Source of the DNA: Spartobacteria bacterium
Lineage (GTDB): Bacteria > Verrucomicrobiota > Verrucomicrobiia > Chthoniobacterales > Chthoniobacteraceae
Assembly (NCBI GenBank): GCA_021324395.1
Contig: JAJPJG010000047.1
Coordinates: 1-64,000, forward strand
DNA length: 64,000 bases
Direction of reading: 5' to 3'
Positions 37,252 to 45,334 of the stretch are shown here, piece by piece. A program made the position numbers and the translations under genes. The notes under the pieces were generated by a model. It was not told the origin of the DNA. It made no database searches and worked only from the letters and a program-made list of their open reading frames with translations. Each line of letters begins with the position of its first letter. The stretch's first letter is position 1.

Positions 37252-37416
37252 TGATTTTTGCGGCTCGTGAAACGCGAGCTGTAAAAATCACGGCGCGATT
37301 GCGCGCTGCTTTTACCGTTCAGCGAACGGTTTCAAAAGCGGCGGGTTCGCAAGCACCGTGAAAAACCGGCGTTCAAACATGGACGCCGGAAACGTCAAAC
37401 ATAAGGAGCAAAACCT

Positions 37417-38268
37417 ATGGCAAAAACTGCCAAAAAGAACGGCTCCGCTTCCGACGTGCTTTCGCGCGTCGAGAACGCATTGAAACCGCATCAAATCGCG
37501 ACCGATGTAAAATTGGTTGTGGTTTCGGCGGCTTCGCTGCGCACCCTCGACTCGAAAGCCATCGCGCAAAAATTGATCGAATCCTCGCGGGAAACCGCGA
37601 GCGCGACGCTTGCCAGTGGCAAGATGGTCGCGATTCTCGACGAAAAGCGCGACCCGAAAGCGGAGAAAACGCTGAAAAAGCACATCGCGAAACTCGCGCC
37701 CGATCTGGAGTTGAACACGCACATTTTCGCCTGCGCGAACGTGTTCAGCATCATGGTCGGCGTTGCGCCGGAAGCGGGCAAAATCGTCCTCGGATTCTTT
37801 ACGGAAGCCGATTTCGACAAAACCCCGCTCAACTGGCACAAGGTCATTTCCAGCATCCTGAACGTGCTCAAAAAGGAACACGCGGAAGATGCGATCTTGG
37901 AAATGGACGTGCGCGAGAAAATCGCCGTCATCGTTCGCAGCCGACCGTCGGATGGCTTGAAGCAACTCAAAAAGATGCTGCAAGTGCTGAAACCGGAATC
38001 GGAGCAAAGCGAGGGCGAGGAAACCGCGGAAAACGTCGTGCCGATGGCATTGACGATGGCGGAAGTGGAAAACTTCGAGTCCGCTTTCAAGGAACGCATC
38101 AAGGCGTTCATGGAGCGGGTGAAGCTGACCACAGACCCCGCCGTGCTGGAAACCGCCAGCGCGCAATTCCGGCTCACCGCGGAGTTCGCCAGCAATGGCC
38201 TGCTCGCGCTCGCGGATATCGCCGACGAAACGAAGGCCAAGCTGCCCGCCGTCGCGGTCGCAGCCTAG
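37417..38268 (+). CDS. Hypothetical protein, first of the coupled array
   Basis: 283 aa with a good AAGGAG site 7 bases upstream. Lys/Ala/Glu-rich alpha/beta protein (VKLVVVSAASLRTLDSKAIA, IVLGFFTEADFDKT) with a coiled-coil-like C-terminal half (NFESAFKERIKAFMERVKL). No motif or family is recognised. The strong RBS and an independent leader suggest it is highly expressed. Confidence 0.75.
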   Translation: MAKTAKKNGSASDVLSRVENALKPHQIATDVKLVVVSAASLRTLDSKAIAQKLIESSRETASATLASGKMVAILDEKRDPKAEKTLKKHIAKLAPDLELNTHIFACANVFSIMVGVAPEAGKIVLGFFTEADFDKTPLNWHKVISSILNVLKKEHAEDAILEMDVREKIAVIVRSRPSDGLKQLKKMLQVLKPESEQSEGEETAENVVPMALTMAEVENFESAFKERIKAFMERVKLTTDPAVLETASAQFRLTAEFASNGLLALADIADETKAKLPAVAVAA

Positions 38269-38281
38269 AAAGCCTGACACT

Positions 38282-38314
38282 CTGCATAGGCGGAAGAAAA
38301 ATTCCGCCGTGCAG
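38282..38314 (+). terminator. Hairpin after the 37417 gene
   Basis: CTGCA-TA-GGCGGAA / TTCCGCC-G-TGCAG with loop GAAAAA. There is no clear T-tract, so it is a terminator or mRNA-stabilising stem. Confidence 0.5.
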
Positions 38315-38373
38315 CAGTCAGATTTTACGCGGCTTTAAATGGACGCACTCGCGTCCGGAAAGAAAGGAACGCC

Positions 38374-38451
38374 ATGACAAAGGCAATGGCGCGCTACCTG
38401 ATGAAGCACCCCGAAAACCTCGGCATCGTGCTCGCCATGTTGCGCAAATAA
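38374..38451 (+). CDS. 25-aa micro-protein with own RBS and terminator
   Basis: 25 codons, preceded by AGAAAGGAA and followed six bases after the stop by a perfect 12-bp terminator. The peptide is basic and amphipathic: MTKAMARYLMKHPENL, ending AMLRK. It could be a membrane-active or regulatory peptide. The coupling of RBS and terminator supports a real gene; the function is unknown. Confidence 0.6.
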   Translation: MTKAMARYLMKHPENLGIVLAMLRK

Positions 38452-38457
38452 ACCGCA

Positions 38458-38493
38458 TCAGGCCGGAAAACCATTTCCGGCCTGACTTTTTTT
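38458..38493 (+). terminator. Strong Rho-independent terminator
   Basis: 12-bp stem TCAGGCCGGAAA / TTTCCGGCCTGA, loop ACCA, then C and seven T. Confidence 0.93.
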
Positions 38494-38515
38494 GTCGCGC
38501 CACCCCGCTTTTCTA

Positions 38516-38530
38516 GGGCGCGCGCGCCCC
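38516..38530. repeat. GC palindrome site 4
   Basis: GGGCGCGCGCGCCCC followed by AAAAA, in the gap after the terminator. Confidence 0.75.
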
Positions 38531-38649
38531 AAAAATCCGGCGGCGAAAATCCCTTAAACGCGGCCCAAAGTTTCCCCCGAAAACATGATTTCACCCATTT
38601 CAAAAAACCATGCCGCGCCGCAACCGACGCGGGGAAAAATCCCAAACCG

Positions 38650-38781
38650 ATGAACACTTATTTCTTCATTCTCTGGCTTTCGCTTCACCCGCCCGTCGCA
38701 GTCACCGCGTGGGCAGATGGCGGGGTCGATCTCATCCTGCAAAATCCAGACGGCACCTGCTCGCCGGTCAGCGTCCGATGA
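38650..38781 (+). CDS. Small hydrophobic protein (43 aa)
   Basis: The hydrophobic N-terminus (TYFFILWLSLHPPVAVTAWA) reads as a membrane segment or signal. It ends in an ATGA overlap with the next frame (38778-38781). Codon pattern is coding-like; family unknown. Confidence 0.5.
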   Translation: MNTYFFILWLSLHPPVAVTAWADGGVDLILQNPDGTCSPVSVR

Positions 38782-39026
38782 ATCGCCCGCACCGTGCCGC
38801 CCGCCTCCGTTTGCGCCGTCTTTTCGATGCCGTCGCGCACGTCGGCATGGTCGCCGGCGTCACCCTCTTTTTCCACTCGCTTTATGACAATCATTATCGT
38901 GCAACGCACCCGTCGCCCAGCTCGCAACCTCGAGCTTTACACCCGCATCTTGAATCGCCTCATCAACGCGAAAATCCCGACCCGCGTGGCGACACAGGCC
39001 GCCCTCGATTTCTCCACCGCGCCTAG
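38778..39026 (+). CDS. Small protein with one membrane segment
   Basis: 82 aa, ATGA-coupled to the preceding frame. Basic N-terminus then VAHVGMVAGVTLFFHSL. The second half looks like noise because it overlaps a better frame from 38884, so the C-terminus is doubtful. Confidence 0.4.
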   Translation: MNRPHRAARLRLRRLFDAVAHVGMVAGVTLFFHSLYDNHYRATHPSPSSQPRALHPHLESPHQRENPDPRGDTGRPRFLHRA

Positions 39027-39039
39027 CGGCTGGAATTAA
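38884..39039 (+). CDS. Small basic protein (51 aa)
   Basis: Reads MTIIIVQRTRRPARNLELY and then LNRLINAKIPTRVATQAALD, with good third-position GC. It overlaps the previous frame by 143 bases, so one of the two is likely shortened. Confidence 0.55.
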   Translation: MTIIIVQRTRRPARNLELYTRILNRLINAKIPTRVATQAALDFSTAPSGWN

Positions 39040-39043
39040 CCGC

Positions 39044-39130
39044 CATGCGCTTTTTTCCCGATCTCGACGACGACGATTCGCCCGAGAGTTTCATTCACAA
39101 AAGGAGGCCAATGAAAACACGATGTAAATA
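39044..39130 (+). CDS. Possible 28-aa acidic peptide or leader
   Basis: Begins MRFFPDLDDDDSPES. An excellent AAAGGAGG lies inside it and precedes an in-frame ATG only six codons from the stop. It is either a leader for the next gene or the remnant of a truncated gene. The 196 bases after it have no gene. Confidence 0.3.
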
Positions 39131-39326
39131 GCCGCCGCAAGGCGACCTCGCACGCGTCCTGAGTCATGACCGGCAAACTGACTTCCTGCCGCCGATGGAA
39201 AAGGCGGGCGCTTTCGCACAGGAACAGCGGTTCCGGTGCGCAGCTCCGAATAACTGGGACGCCAGCGTATAATGGCTGTCAGGGATTCCGAGCTGCTCAC
39301 AGCTTAGAAAGGAAGGTGAAATCATA

Positions 39327-39674
39327 ATGGATCTCGATTCAATCGTTCTAATGACCCGCAAAAAGGAAACACCCGGCGCGGTCGTTTTCACCGAGAACGA
39401 AGTCGGCGGCAAACCGCCGATCATCGGCTCGCTCTACGTGAAGAAATATCACGCCAATGGAGCGGCCAGCATCGCCGTCACCGTGGACAAGGAAGCCAAG
39501 CTGACCGTCGATGCCGACACCCGCCGTTTCACGAAGAAAAAGGAAACGCCCGGCTGCTTCGTTTACAGCGAACAGGAAATCCCAGGCACCGCGCCGATCA
39601 TCGGCACGCTCTACCTGAAACGCTGGTTCGCGAGCGGCGCCGAAGCCGTCTGCGTGCGCATCGCGAAGGACTGA
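39327..39674 (+). CDS. Duplicated-domain hypothetical protein
   Basis: 115 aa with RBS GGAAGGTG. Two tandem copies of about 48 residues: TRKKETPGAVVFTENEVGG then PPIIGSLYVKKYHANGA, and TKKKETPGCFVYSEQEIPG then APIIGTLYLKRWFASGA. A gene born by internal duplication; likely a beta-rich DNA- or protein-binding fold. No family name is known to me. Confidence 0.75.
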   Translation: MDLDSIVLMTRKKETPGAVVFTENEVGGKPPIIGSLYVKKYHANGAASIAVTVDKEAKLTVDADTRRFTKKKETPGCFVYSEQEIPGTAPIIGTLYLKRWFASGAEAVCVRIAKD

Positions 39675-39785
39675 TTTTTCCACAGCGCGCGCCAGCCGTG
39701 CCGGATAGCCAAAAGAGAAGGTGGAGCCTGCTCTGTCCGGCGCGGTTTCGCGTTCACTTTTGCCGCCTCATTCGTGGCGGTAAAA

Positions 39786-40013
39786 ATGAACATGAAAACC
39801 GATCAACCCTATTTCGTCATTGTCGACGCCGACGACGACGCCAATCTCCCGACGCAACCCGACCCCGTGCCGCTTTCCAAAGTGAGCGAGCATATCGCCG
39901 CGTGGCTGCAACGCTACGAGGCGCAGGGATATTACCGGAATGCTCGCATGGAGACAGTCCCGCTCAACTGCATCCATTTCATTTTGGAGCCGTATAATTG
40001 CCGCCCCGAGTAA
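39786..40013 (+). CDS. Small acidic protein
   Basis: 75 aa (MNMKTDQPYFVIVDADDD start; ATG 39792 is also possible). The N-terminus is DADDDAN-rich and the C-terminus ends HFILEPYNCRPE. It begins a run of short coupled genes. Unknown family. Confidence 0.6.
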   Translation: MNMKTDQPYFVIVDADDDANLPTQPDPVPLSKVSEHIAAWLQRYEAQGYYRNARMETVPLNCIHFILEPYNCRPE

Positions 40014-40018
40014 CTTCA

Positions 40019-40423
40019 ATGCCACGCTTTAACGCACTCTCCGGAACCGCCGAGCCAGCTTCCGCGCCGGCGGCCAAAACAGGGCGCGCGCGCCCCAAAA
40101 AGCGGACGCTGCCGGTCGCCAAGCTGCCATCCGGCACCGCTGCGAAACCGGCGCTGATTCCAATTCCGGTCGCCATGATCGCGCAGATGCTCAAGACGGG
40201 CGACCGCGCGCTTGCGGAACGAACCGCCGCCGAGTTTGAAGCCTATCGCCTCACCCACCCTGCGCTTGTCGATTGGCGCGATGCGTGGCGGCATTTCTGC
40301 GCCACCGAAGCCGAGCGCAACACTGCACCCGTCGAGCCGCCGCCGTCAAACGTCATCGCCTTTCCGCCACCGCAACAACAGCGCAGCGCATCCGCGGCCG
40401 AGGATTTTTTGAGAAGTTTATGA
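40019..40423 (+). CDS. Small protein ending in the shared LRSL tag
   Basis: 134 aa from ATG 40019. Residues about 75-100 (AEFEAYRLTHPALVDWRDAW) match the C-terminal part of the 52695-56825 helicase fusion (FCIAHPGFTEWRKAWRAF). The end, SAAEDFLRSL, matches the ends of that protein and the 42858 protein. It looks like a detached C-terminal module of the helicase fusion. A GC palindrome (40082) encodes TGRARPKK here. It ends ATGA-coupled to the next gene. Confidence 0.75.
   Translation: MPRFNALSGTAEPASAPAAKTGRARPKKRTLPVAKLPSGTAAKPALIPIPVAMIAQMLKTGDRALAERTAAEFEAYRLTHPALVDWRDAWRHFCATEAERNTAPVEPPPSNVIAFPPPQQQRSASAAEDFLRSL
40082..40096. repeat. GC palindrome site 5 (inside a gene)
   Basis: GGGCGCGCGCGCCCC between AAAACA and AAAAAG, in coding sequence. 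Confidence 0.75.
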
Positions 40424-40809
40424 ACAAGCAAACCCAAATCGATGCCTTCAACCGTTTCATCGACGAGCTGGAGAAAAGCGGCACGCCCGCGGAGATCGAG
40501 CGCGACTGCTATTTTGCCGACCTGATTGCGAACCGGCACACCATCGTCGCGAATATCCGCAGCGATTTCCCATGGCACGGCTCCGTGCTCGCCAGTCTGG
40601 ACGAGGTGGAAGGAGTGCGAAACACGAACGCGATCTTGAAGGAGCACATCGCGAAGCAGGAAACCGCGATCAACGATTTGCTGCAATACGACGTGCGCGA
40701 ACTGCGCCGCCGTCGCACTGAACTCGAAGCCGCGATCGAGGCGTGCCAGCAGGAAACCACCGAGCTTGGCACCGAGCTAATGAACGTCCTCAACCGCATG
40801 GCCGCATAG
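40420..40809 (+). CDS. Small coiled-coil protein
   Basis: 129 aa starting MNKQTQIDAFNRFIDELE. The C-terminal half is an alpha-helical stretch with heptads (LRRRRTELEAAIEACQQETT). It is coupled by ATGA to the tagged gene. A structural or accessory role is possible; no family. Confidence 0.65.
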   Translation: MNKQTQIDAFNRFIDELEKSGTPAEIERDCYFADLIANRHTIVANIRSDFPWHGSVLASLDEVEGVRNTNAILKEHIAKQETAINDLLQYDVRELRRRRTELEAAIEACQQETTELGTELMNVLNRMAA

Positions 40810-40811
40810 AT

Positions 40812-41066
40812 ATGAGACATGCCGCAATCCTCATCGCCCCGAACGGCGAGGAATTTTTCGATGCCTACGGACCGATGACAAAAGAGCCGGACAAGGCCAT
40901 CCGGTATGTCAGCGCGGAGATTGCCACCAGAGGCGCAATCAACCGCTTCGGACGCGGCCGCAATGCCTTCTGGAATAGCGAACGCGAGGCGGAACGCATC
41001 GCGCTCCAAAAATATCGAGCCTGGAATTTCCGCGTCGTTCCAGAAACTCAACTTCAAACCGCATGA
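40812..41066 (+). CDS. Small hypothetical protein
   Basis: 84 aa from ATG 40812. AAILIAPNGEEFFDAYGP then REAERIALQKYRAWNFRV; alpha/beta. It overlaps the AAA+ gene by four bases. Confidence 0.6.
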   Translation: MRHAAILIAPNGEEFFDAYGPMTKEPDKAIRYVSAEIATRGAINRFGRGRNAFWNSEREAERIALQKYRAWNFRVVPETQLQTA

Positions 41067-41671
41067 AAACCTCACCCTCACTCTGGCAGCCTGAATCCTA
41101 CGCCGAGCTGATCGGCCCCGCCTTTGGCGTGGGCGAAGTGATCGCCGGCAAAATCGCCCGCATGAAAAGCGAGGGCAGCATCGCCATGCGCAGCCTCTTT
41201 CACGGAGAACCCGGCACCGGCAAATCCGCGCTGGCGCAGCTCGCCGCGCTCGACCTCGCCGGCGGGGAGCACCTGCTCCTCGAACGCATCAGCGGCATCA
41301 GCGGCAGTCTCTTTGCCGTCGGCAGCTTTCAAGTCAAGCTGATCGAGGAACTCGACCGCGTGCCGGATGCCGCGCAGATCCTTTTGCTAGATTACCTCGA
41401 CCGCACCCGCGCCTTTCCGGACGTGGCGTTGATCGGCACCAGCAATGCCGACGTGGACAAGCTGCAGGAGCGGTTCCAGACCCGGCTGCAATACTGGCCC
41501 GTCGAGAAACCGAAGGCGGATGAAATCGAAAAGTTACTTTTGCGCTGGAACCCGAACCCGGGCGTGGCGCGGATGATTGCCGAGACATGCTGCGGCAACG
41601 TGCGCCAGGCCATGCTTGATCTCGAAGGCCACCTCGACGTCGAATACGTCCGCCGGCGCAAAGCGGCTTGA
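41063..41671 (+). CDS. Short AAA+ ATPase (clamp-loader-like)
   Basis: 202 aa. Walker A GEPGTGKS at residues 48-55, Walker B region KLIEELDRVP near 92-101, sensor 1 ALIGTSNAD near 127. The layout (LIGPAFGVGEVIAGKI at the start, a helical C-terminal end) resembles a small clamp-loader or RuvB-like ATPase, but it lacks the usual length, so it is a reduced or partner-dependent member. An AT palindrome (41529) lies inside. Confidence 0.8.
   Translation: MKTSPSLWQPESYAELIGPAFGVGEVIAGKIARMKSEGSIAMRSLFHGEPGTGKSALAQLAALDLAGGEHLLLERISGISGSLFAVGSFQVKLIEELDRVPDAAQILLLDYLDRTRAFPDVALIGTSNADVDKLQERFQTRLQYWPVEKPKADEIEKLLLRWNPNPGVARMIAETCCGNVRQAMLDLEGHLDVEYVRRRKAA
41529..41541. repeat. AT palindrome site 4 (AAAAGTTACTTTT)
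   Basis: Perfect arms AAAAGT/ACTTTT around one base, inside the AAA+ gene. Confidence 0.75.
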
Positions 41672-41772
41672 TTTAGAGCCCACTCCTCTGGCTTGCCTCA
41701 TTTTTTGGCGTCATTTTTCCGCTCGTCCAGGGTAAACGGCTTGGGCCCATAACATTTTCACTAAACCAAAAC

Positions 41773-41788
41773 GGGGCGCGTGCGCCCC
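41773..41788. repeat. GC palindrome site 6
   Basis: GGGGCGCGTGCGCCCC (one central change) with CCAAAAC on the left and AAAAC on the right, 19 bases before the 41807 gene. Confidence 0.75.
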
Positions 41789-41806
41789 AAAACAAAGGAG
41801 GTCATC

Positions 41807-42544
41807 ATGGGTTTACCCATGCCCAAGCCCGCGGACGTTGCCGTTGCAGCGCCCGCACCATTCACCGTCCTGCCGAAACCGGAAGCCACACCGGCACCGG
41901 CGGCACCGGCGGTCGCCATCAAGCCCAAGCTCAGTCTGTCCGGCTTCAAGAAAGCCAAAGCCGCGACCGAGAAGATTCACCCCGCCGCCAAGAGCGACGA
42001 GGAATTGCAACAGGCAGTCGCGCAATTCTGCGAGATCAAGCCGCGATTCGACGCGGACAAAGACACGCTCGACCAAATCCTCAAGCCGCAGATTCTCGGC
42101 GCACTCGTGCCGCAAATCCTCAGCTCGCGCGGTGCGGAATTTTCCATGCTGGCGCTCGGACCGCTGCCGGATTCACCGGGAAAACCGCAAGCGAAACTGA
42201 TGGTCACGCTGACACGGCAACTCCTGAATGCGGATTTCGAGACGGCCATGAACTCGCTCGTCCCGATCATCGGCGAGGATCTATTTAATCGTTACTTCGA
42301 GCAATCTCCGGAACTGACGATCACCGTGGCCGACGCCGAGCCCGACCAGCGCCAGCAACTCATCGAGGAGCTGGCCGAACTCGCAGCGAAATACGGCGTC
42401 AACATCGCGGCAAAGGATAACATCAAGCCACTCGACGGCTTCCACGAAGCACGCCGCAGCGTTTTCACCGCCGACCAGAACATCGCCATGTTCGCAGCGA
42501 TTCCGAACAAGTGCATGATCAAAACCACCAACGTCAAGTCATGA
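41807..42544 (+). CDS. Hypothetical protein with Pro/Ala-rich N-terminus
   Basis: 245 aa with AAAGGAGG upstream. An Ala/Pro-rich head (VAVAAPAPFTVLPKPEATPA) is followed by a folded part (SDEELQQAVAQFCEIKPRFD). ATGA coupling follows. No family. The strong RBS and a palindrome directly upstream suggest a separately started transcript. Confidence 0.7.
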   Translation: MGLPMPKPADVAVAAPAPFTVLPKPEATPAPAAPAVAIKPKLSLSGFKKAKAATEKIHPAAKSDEELQQAVAQFCEIKPRFDADKDTLDQILKPQILGALVPQILSSRGAEFSMLALGPLPDSPGKPQAKLMVTLTRQLLNADFETAMNSLVPIIGEDLFNRYFEQSPELTITVADAEPDQRQQLIEELAELAAKYGVNIAAKDNIKPLDGFHEARRSVFTADQNIAMFAAIPNKCMIKTTNVKS

Positions 42545-42732
42545 CGCTCACCACCAAGGACGGCGATCGCATCGTGCTCGATGACGATACCGCCGCCATG
42601 CTGTGCAGCCGGGAGTTTCGCCCCGTGTTGCGCCGCATCCAGCAGCGCCGGAACAAGGCGGCGCGCACGGCTCCGCCGATCGCGGCCGTCGCGCTCGTCG
42701 CGTTCCTCTGCTGGCTGCTCAGCCACCTTTAA
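42541..42732 (+). CDS. Small single-span membrane protein
   Basis: 63 aa, ATGA-coupled. N-terminal soluble part (LTTKDGDRIVLDDDTAAML) and C-terminal helix APPIAAVALVAFLCWLLSHL, a tail-anchored layout. Unknown function. Confidence 0.65.
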   Translation: MTLTTKDGDRIVLDDDTAAMLCSREFRPVLRRIQQRRNKAARTAPPIAAVALVAFLCWLLSHL

Positions 42733-42857
42733 ACGATTGCTCCAAAAACGGCGCGCCGATGGGCGCGGGTGATGCCGCCGCCCGTTTTGCACATCCAAAA
42801 GTCACAAAGACCGACAACGTTCAAACCGCAGTCGGCGCGCCGTTGAGCATCCATTTT

Positions 42858-44198
42858 ATGAACATCATCATCCCACAGTTCGACCCCGCCGAGCACTTCG
42901 GACAGGGTTGCCAGTTCTGGAATTCGATCGACGACTGGTTTCTCCAGCGCGACCTCATCAAGACGCATCGTTATTCCGACAGCCTCTGCATCACCGATCT
43001 GGCCGATGCCATGAAGCCGGGCAAAATCTGCGAGGAGTTCACCCTGCGCTGGAACCGCGTCGAGGGGATACCGCCCTTTGTTCACGATCTCTTTCGCGAA
43101 AATCACCACGATGCCGCCGCGATCATCAAAGCCCTGCGCGCGCTGCCGTGGGCGCCGGCGAAAAATTGGCGCACCGGCGAACCGCAAGCCGGATGGGAAG
43201 CCATTCATCAAGGCGAGCTGGAGATTTTCCGCACGGAATTGCGCAGCGTTCGCGTCTGGTCGCCCTTCGCGAAGGTCAATCCGCTGCCGGCGAAACCCGC
43301 CAAGTGGACCGTGGCGCATGTCGTGAGGGCGCTCCTTTGCGGCCAGTTTTCCAATCTCACCTGCAACGGCATCTATACCGATGACTATGCCTACGATGCC
43401 GCCGTCAACTTCCGCATGGGCGAGTTCGGGGATCGCCCCGGCGCGGCGATTGCCTTCGCCCGCCGCATCATCGAAAGCCCGTCCGGCTGGTGGGCATCGG
43501 AGAGCCACGGCCACGTCTCGATTTGCTGCCATCACTTTGACACCAACTCTTTCAAGTTTGAACTCAACCCACCGAAACCCATGCCGACACCTGACCCCAT
43601 CCTCGAAGCGACACTCTCCACTATGCCGAAGGATTTCGAGGACAGGGAGGCCGCGCTCGAAAGGAAAGGCCGCGCCGCGCTCGACTTGCTCAAGGGATTC
43701 ATCGGCCCCGTCCAGCGGCGCATTGTCCTCGAAGCGATGCGCGGCGAGGAAAAGAATTTCTTTTTCGAGAAGATGATCGAGCTGGCATCGCGCGTCGCGA
43801 CGATGCCAAAGACTTACGAGCAGGAGGGCAAGGGCGACGACGCCGTCGCCACCCTGCACTACTTTGCCGGCGGACAAGCAAACTGGTGGATCACCGAGAA
43901 GGACAAAGGCTCGCCCGACGATGCGCCCGAGGATTTCCAAAGCCAGGCGTTCGGCCTCGCCAATCTTTTCGGCGGCCCGACCGATCAGGATGCGGAGCTT
44001 GGCTACATCAGCATCGCCGAGATCCTCGCCAATGGCGGCGAGCTCGACTTCTACTTCACGCCGATCACCCTGCGCGGACTGAAGGCCAAGCACGAGGCGC
44101 CCGAGACAGACCTCGAACGCGAGCAGCGGTTGCAGCCGAGTTATCAAGGGGCAGAACCCGTCATGTCCGCCGCCGAAAGCTATCTCCGCAATTTATGA
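42858..44198 (+). CDS. DUF2958-type protein with shared C-terminal tag
   Basis: 446 aa from ATG 42858; longer upstream frames are out-of-context. The C-terminal domain (about residues 330-420) has the DUF2958 pattern: TLHYFAGGQANWWITEKD, AFGLANLF, ELGYISIAEILANGG, ELDFYFTPITL. The N-terminal half is unassigned (FWNSIDDWFLQRDLIK). It ends SAAESYLRNL, matching the tag on the 40019 and 52695 products, and the ATGA coupling to the next gene is also the same. DUF2958 is common on plasmids and PRTRC islands. Confidence 0.8.
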   Translation: MNIIIPQFDPAEHFGQGCQFWNSIDDWFLQRDLIKTHRYSDSLCITDLADAMKPGKICEEFTLRWNRVEGIPPFVHDLFRENHHDAAAIIKALRALPWAPAKNWRTGEPQAGWEAIHQGELEIFRTELRSVRVWSPFAKVNPLPAKPAKWTVAHVVRALLCGQFSNLTCNGIYTDDYAYDAAVNFRMGEFGDRPGAAIAFARRIIESPSGWWASESHGHVSICCHHFDTNSFKFELNPPKPMPTPDPILEATLSTMPKDFEDREAALERKGRAALDLLKGFIGPVQRRIVLEAMRGEEKNFFFEKMIELASRVATMPKTYEQEGKGDDAVATLHYFAGGQANWWITEKDKGSPDDAPEDFQSQAFGLANLFGGPTDQDAELGYISIAEILANGGELDFYFTPITLRGLKAKHEAPETDLEREQRLQPSYQGAEPVMSAAESYLRNL

Positions 44199-44446
44199 AC
44201 AACATCCTGCTCGTTGACGTGGTGATTGATGGCGAGGAAACGAATGAGAACGTCATGGTTTTCACCCGCCTCGACGCCGAGACAGTGAAGCGCGCGTTGC
44301 TGAATCACGAGGCACAGGCCATCAAGGGCATCGGCTGGACTGAAGGCTATCCCGTGCCGGACGCCGATCTCCGCTTCTACCTTTTTGAACCGTTATGGCT
44401 TACCGAAGCCGAAGAAAACCGTGCCCGCCAACTCGCCGCTGCATGA
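44195..44446 (+). CDS. Small hypothetical protein
   Basis: 83 aa beginning MNNILLVDVVIDGEETNE. Alpha/beta, ending with WLTEAEENRARQLAAA. Coupled both sides. Unknown. Confidence 0.6.
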   Translation: MNNILLVDVVIDGEETNENVMVFTRLDAETVKRALLNHEAQAIKGIGWTEGYPVPDADLRFYLFEPLWLTEAEENRARQLAAA

Positions 44447-44685
44447 AAACCGTTAAACCGTCCGAACTCCGCACCGCTTACGTCGCATTGTTTCCGTCCG
44501 AGGGCAGCCCGAATCTGGCGGACCTCGATCGCATCTTCGGCAACTGGCTGGAGCAATATGAGGCGAATCCAGACCGCGCGATCGCCACCCAAAACTGGTG
44601 CGGAAAAGTCACGCGCGCTCTTTTCGCAGCCCTAAAACTTCGCCAGCCACGCACCAAGCGCGACATGCTGGCCGCACTATCATGA
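44443..44685 (+). CDS. Small hypothetical protein
   Basis: 80 aa. LRTAYVALFPSEGSPNLADL and NWLEQYEANPDRAIATQ. It overlaps its neighbours by ATGA. Unknown. Confidence 0.6.
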   Translation: MKTVKPSELRTAYVALFPSEGSPNLADLDRIFGNWLEQYEANPDRAIATQNWCGKVTRALFAALKLRQPRTKRDMLAALS

Positions 44686-45311
44686 CCACCCTATTCCCGC
44701 CCGCGTCCATCCCCTGCTATCCCGCGCGTCCCGCCGATGGCGGGCAACTGCAAGTGGCGGCGCCGAAGATCGGCCAGTGGTATTGCGAGCCGAAGTTTAA
44801 CGGCTGGCGCGGTTTCATCCACGTCAAGACCGGCACGATGTTCAACCGCCTCGGGGAGCTGAGCTCGATCTCCCATGAATTCGAGGCCGCGCTCGACAAG
44901 GTGAAGGCGTGGCCGCTCGACTGGCTCGACGTGGAGGCGCTGGAACGGCGGCACGGCATCGGCCGCGGCACGCTCGTCGTGCTCGATTACCTGCCCGCAA
45001 AGCCGGACGAGACCTGGCTCGAACGCCGGCGTTACCTTTCGCTCGTCGCCTCGATCTCCGGCGTCGAGATTTATAAGCAGCTCGACACGCCGATGGCACC
45101 CGACACCGTTTACCTCACGCCCGTCTACGAATGGGAAGGCGCGGAAAGCCTTTACCGCGACATTCTCCCGCGCTGCAACGGGCGCGAGGGGCTCAACTGC
45201 GAGTTCTACGAGGGCATCGTCGCGAAGAAGGCGAACAGCATTTACCCGCGCCAGCTCCGCAACCCGAAGCAAACCACCCCGTTCTGGATCAAGCACCGCT
45301 GGCATTTCTAG
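44682..45311 (+). CDS. ATP-dependent DNA ligase-like nucleotidyltransferase
   Basis: 209 aa. The nucleotidyl-accepting motif CEPKFNGWRG (K38) and the adenylation-domain motif EGIVAKKANSIY (near 177) with the end WIKHRW match the ATP-ligase adenylation fold. It lacks an OB-fold and is short. It may ligate nicks or cap nucleic-acid ends, possibly helped by other proteins of the element. ATGA overlap sets the start. Confidence 0.8.
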   Translation: MTTLFPPASIPCYPARPADGGQLQVAAPKIGQWYCEPKFNGWRGFIHVKTGTMFNRLGELSSISHEFEAALDKVKAWPLDWLDVEALERRHGIGRGTLVVLDYLPAKPDETWLERRRYLSLVASISGVEIYKQLDTPMAPDTVYLTPVYEWEGAESLYRDILPRCNGREGLNCEFYEGIVAKKANSIYPRQLRNPKQTTPFWIKHRWHF

Positions 45312-45334
45312 GCCGTTTTTTTCGATTGGACAAC

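Larger units (their letters stand above)
36717..37416. other. Gene-free structured region with two box-hairpin-palindrome modules
   Basis: 700 bases without a convincing gene, extremely GC-rich. An 11-bp hairpin (CGCGCACCAGG/CCTGGTGCGCG, 36730-36763) starts it. Two modules then follow at 36991-37074 and 37169-37251. Near 37310 there is a further small hairpin (ACCGTTC/GAACGGT). An AAGGAG site then leads into the 37417 gene. It could hold ncRNAs, protein binding sites or an origin. Confidence 0.6.

Noticed and set aside
38610-38777. N-terminal extension of the 38778 frame
   Set aside because: It is out of frame with the better small gene at 38650, which ends in an ATGA overlap.
42729-44147. 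472-codon minus-strand frame
   Set aside because: Antisense to the DUF2958 gene, which has a coding signature.
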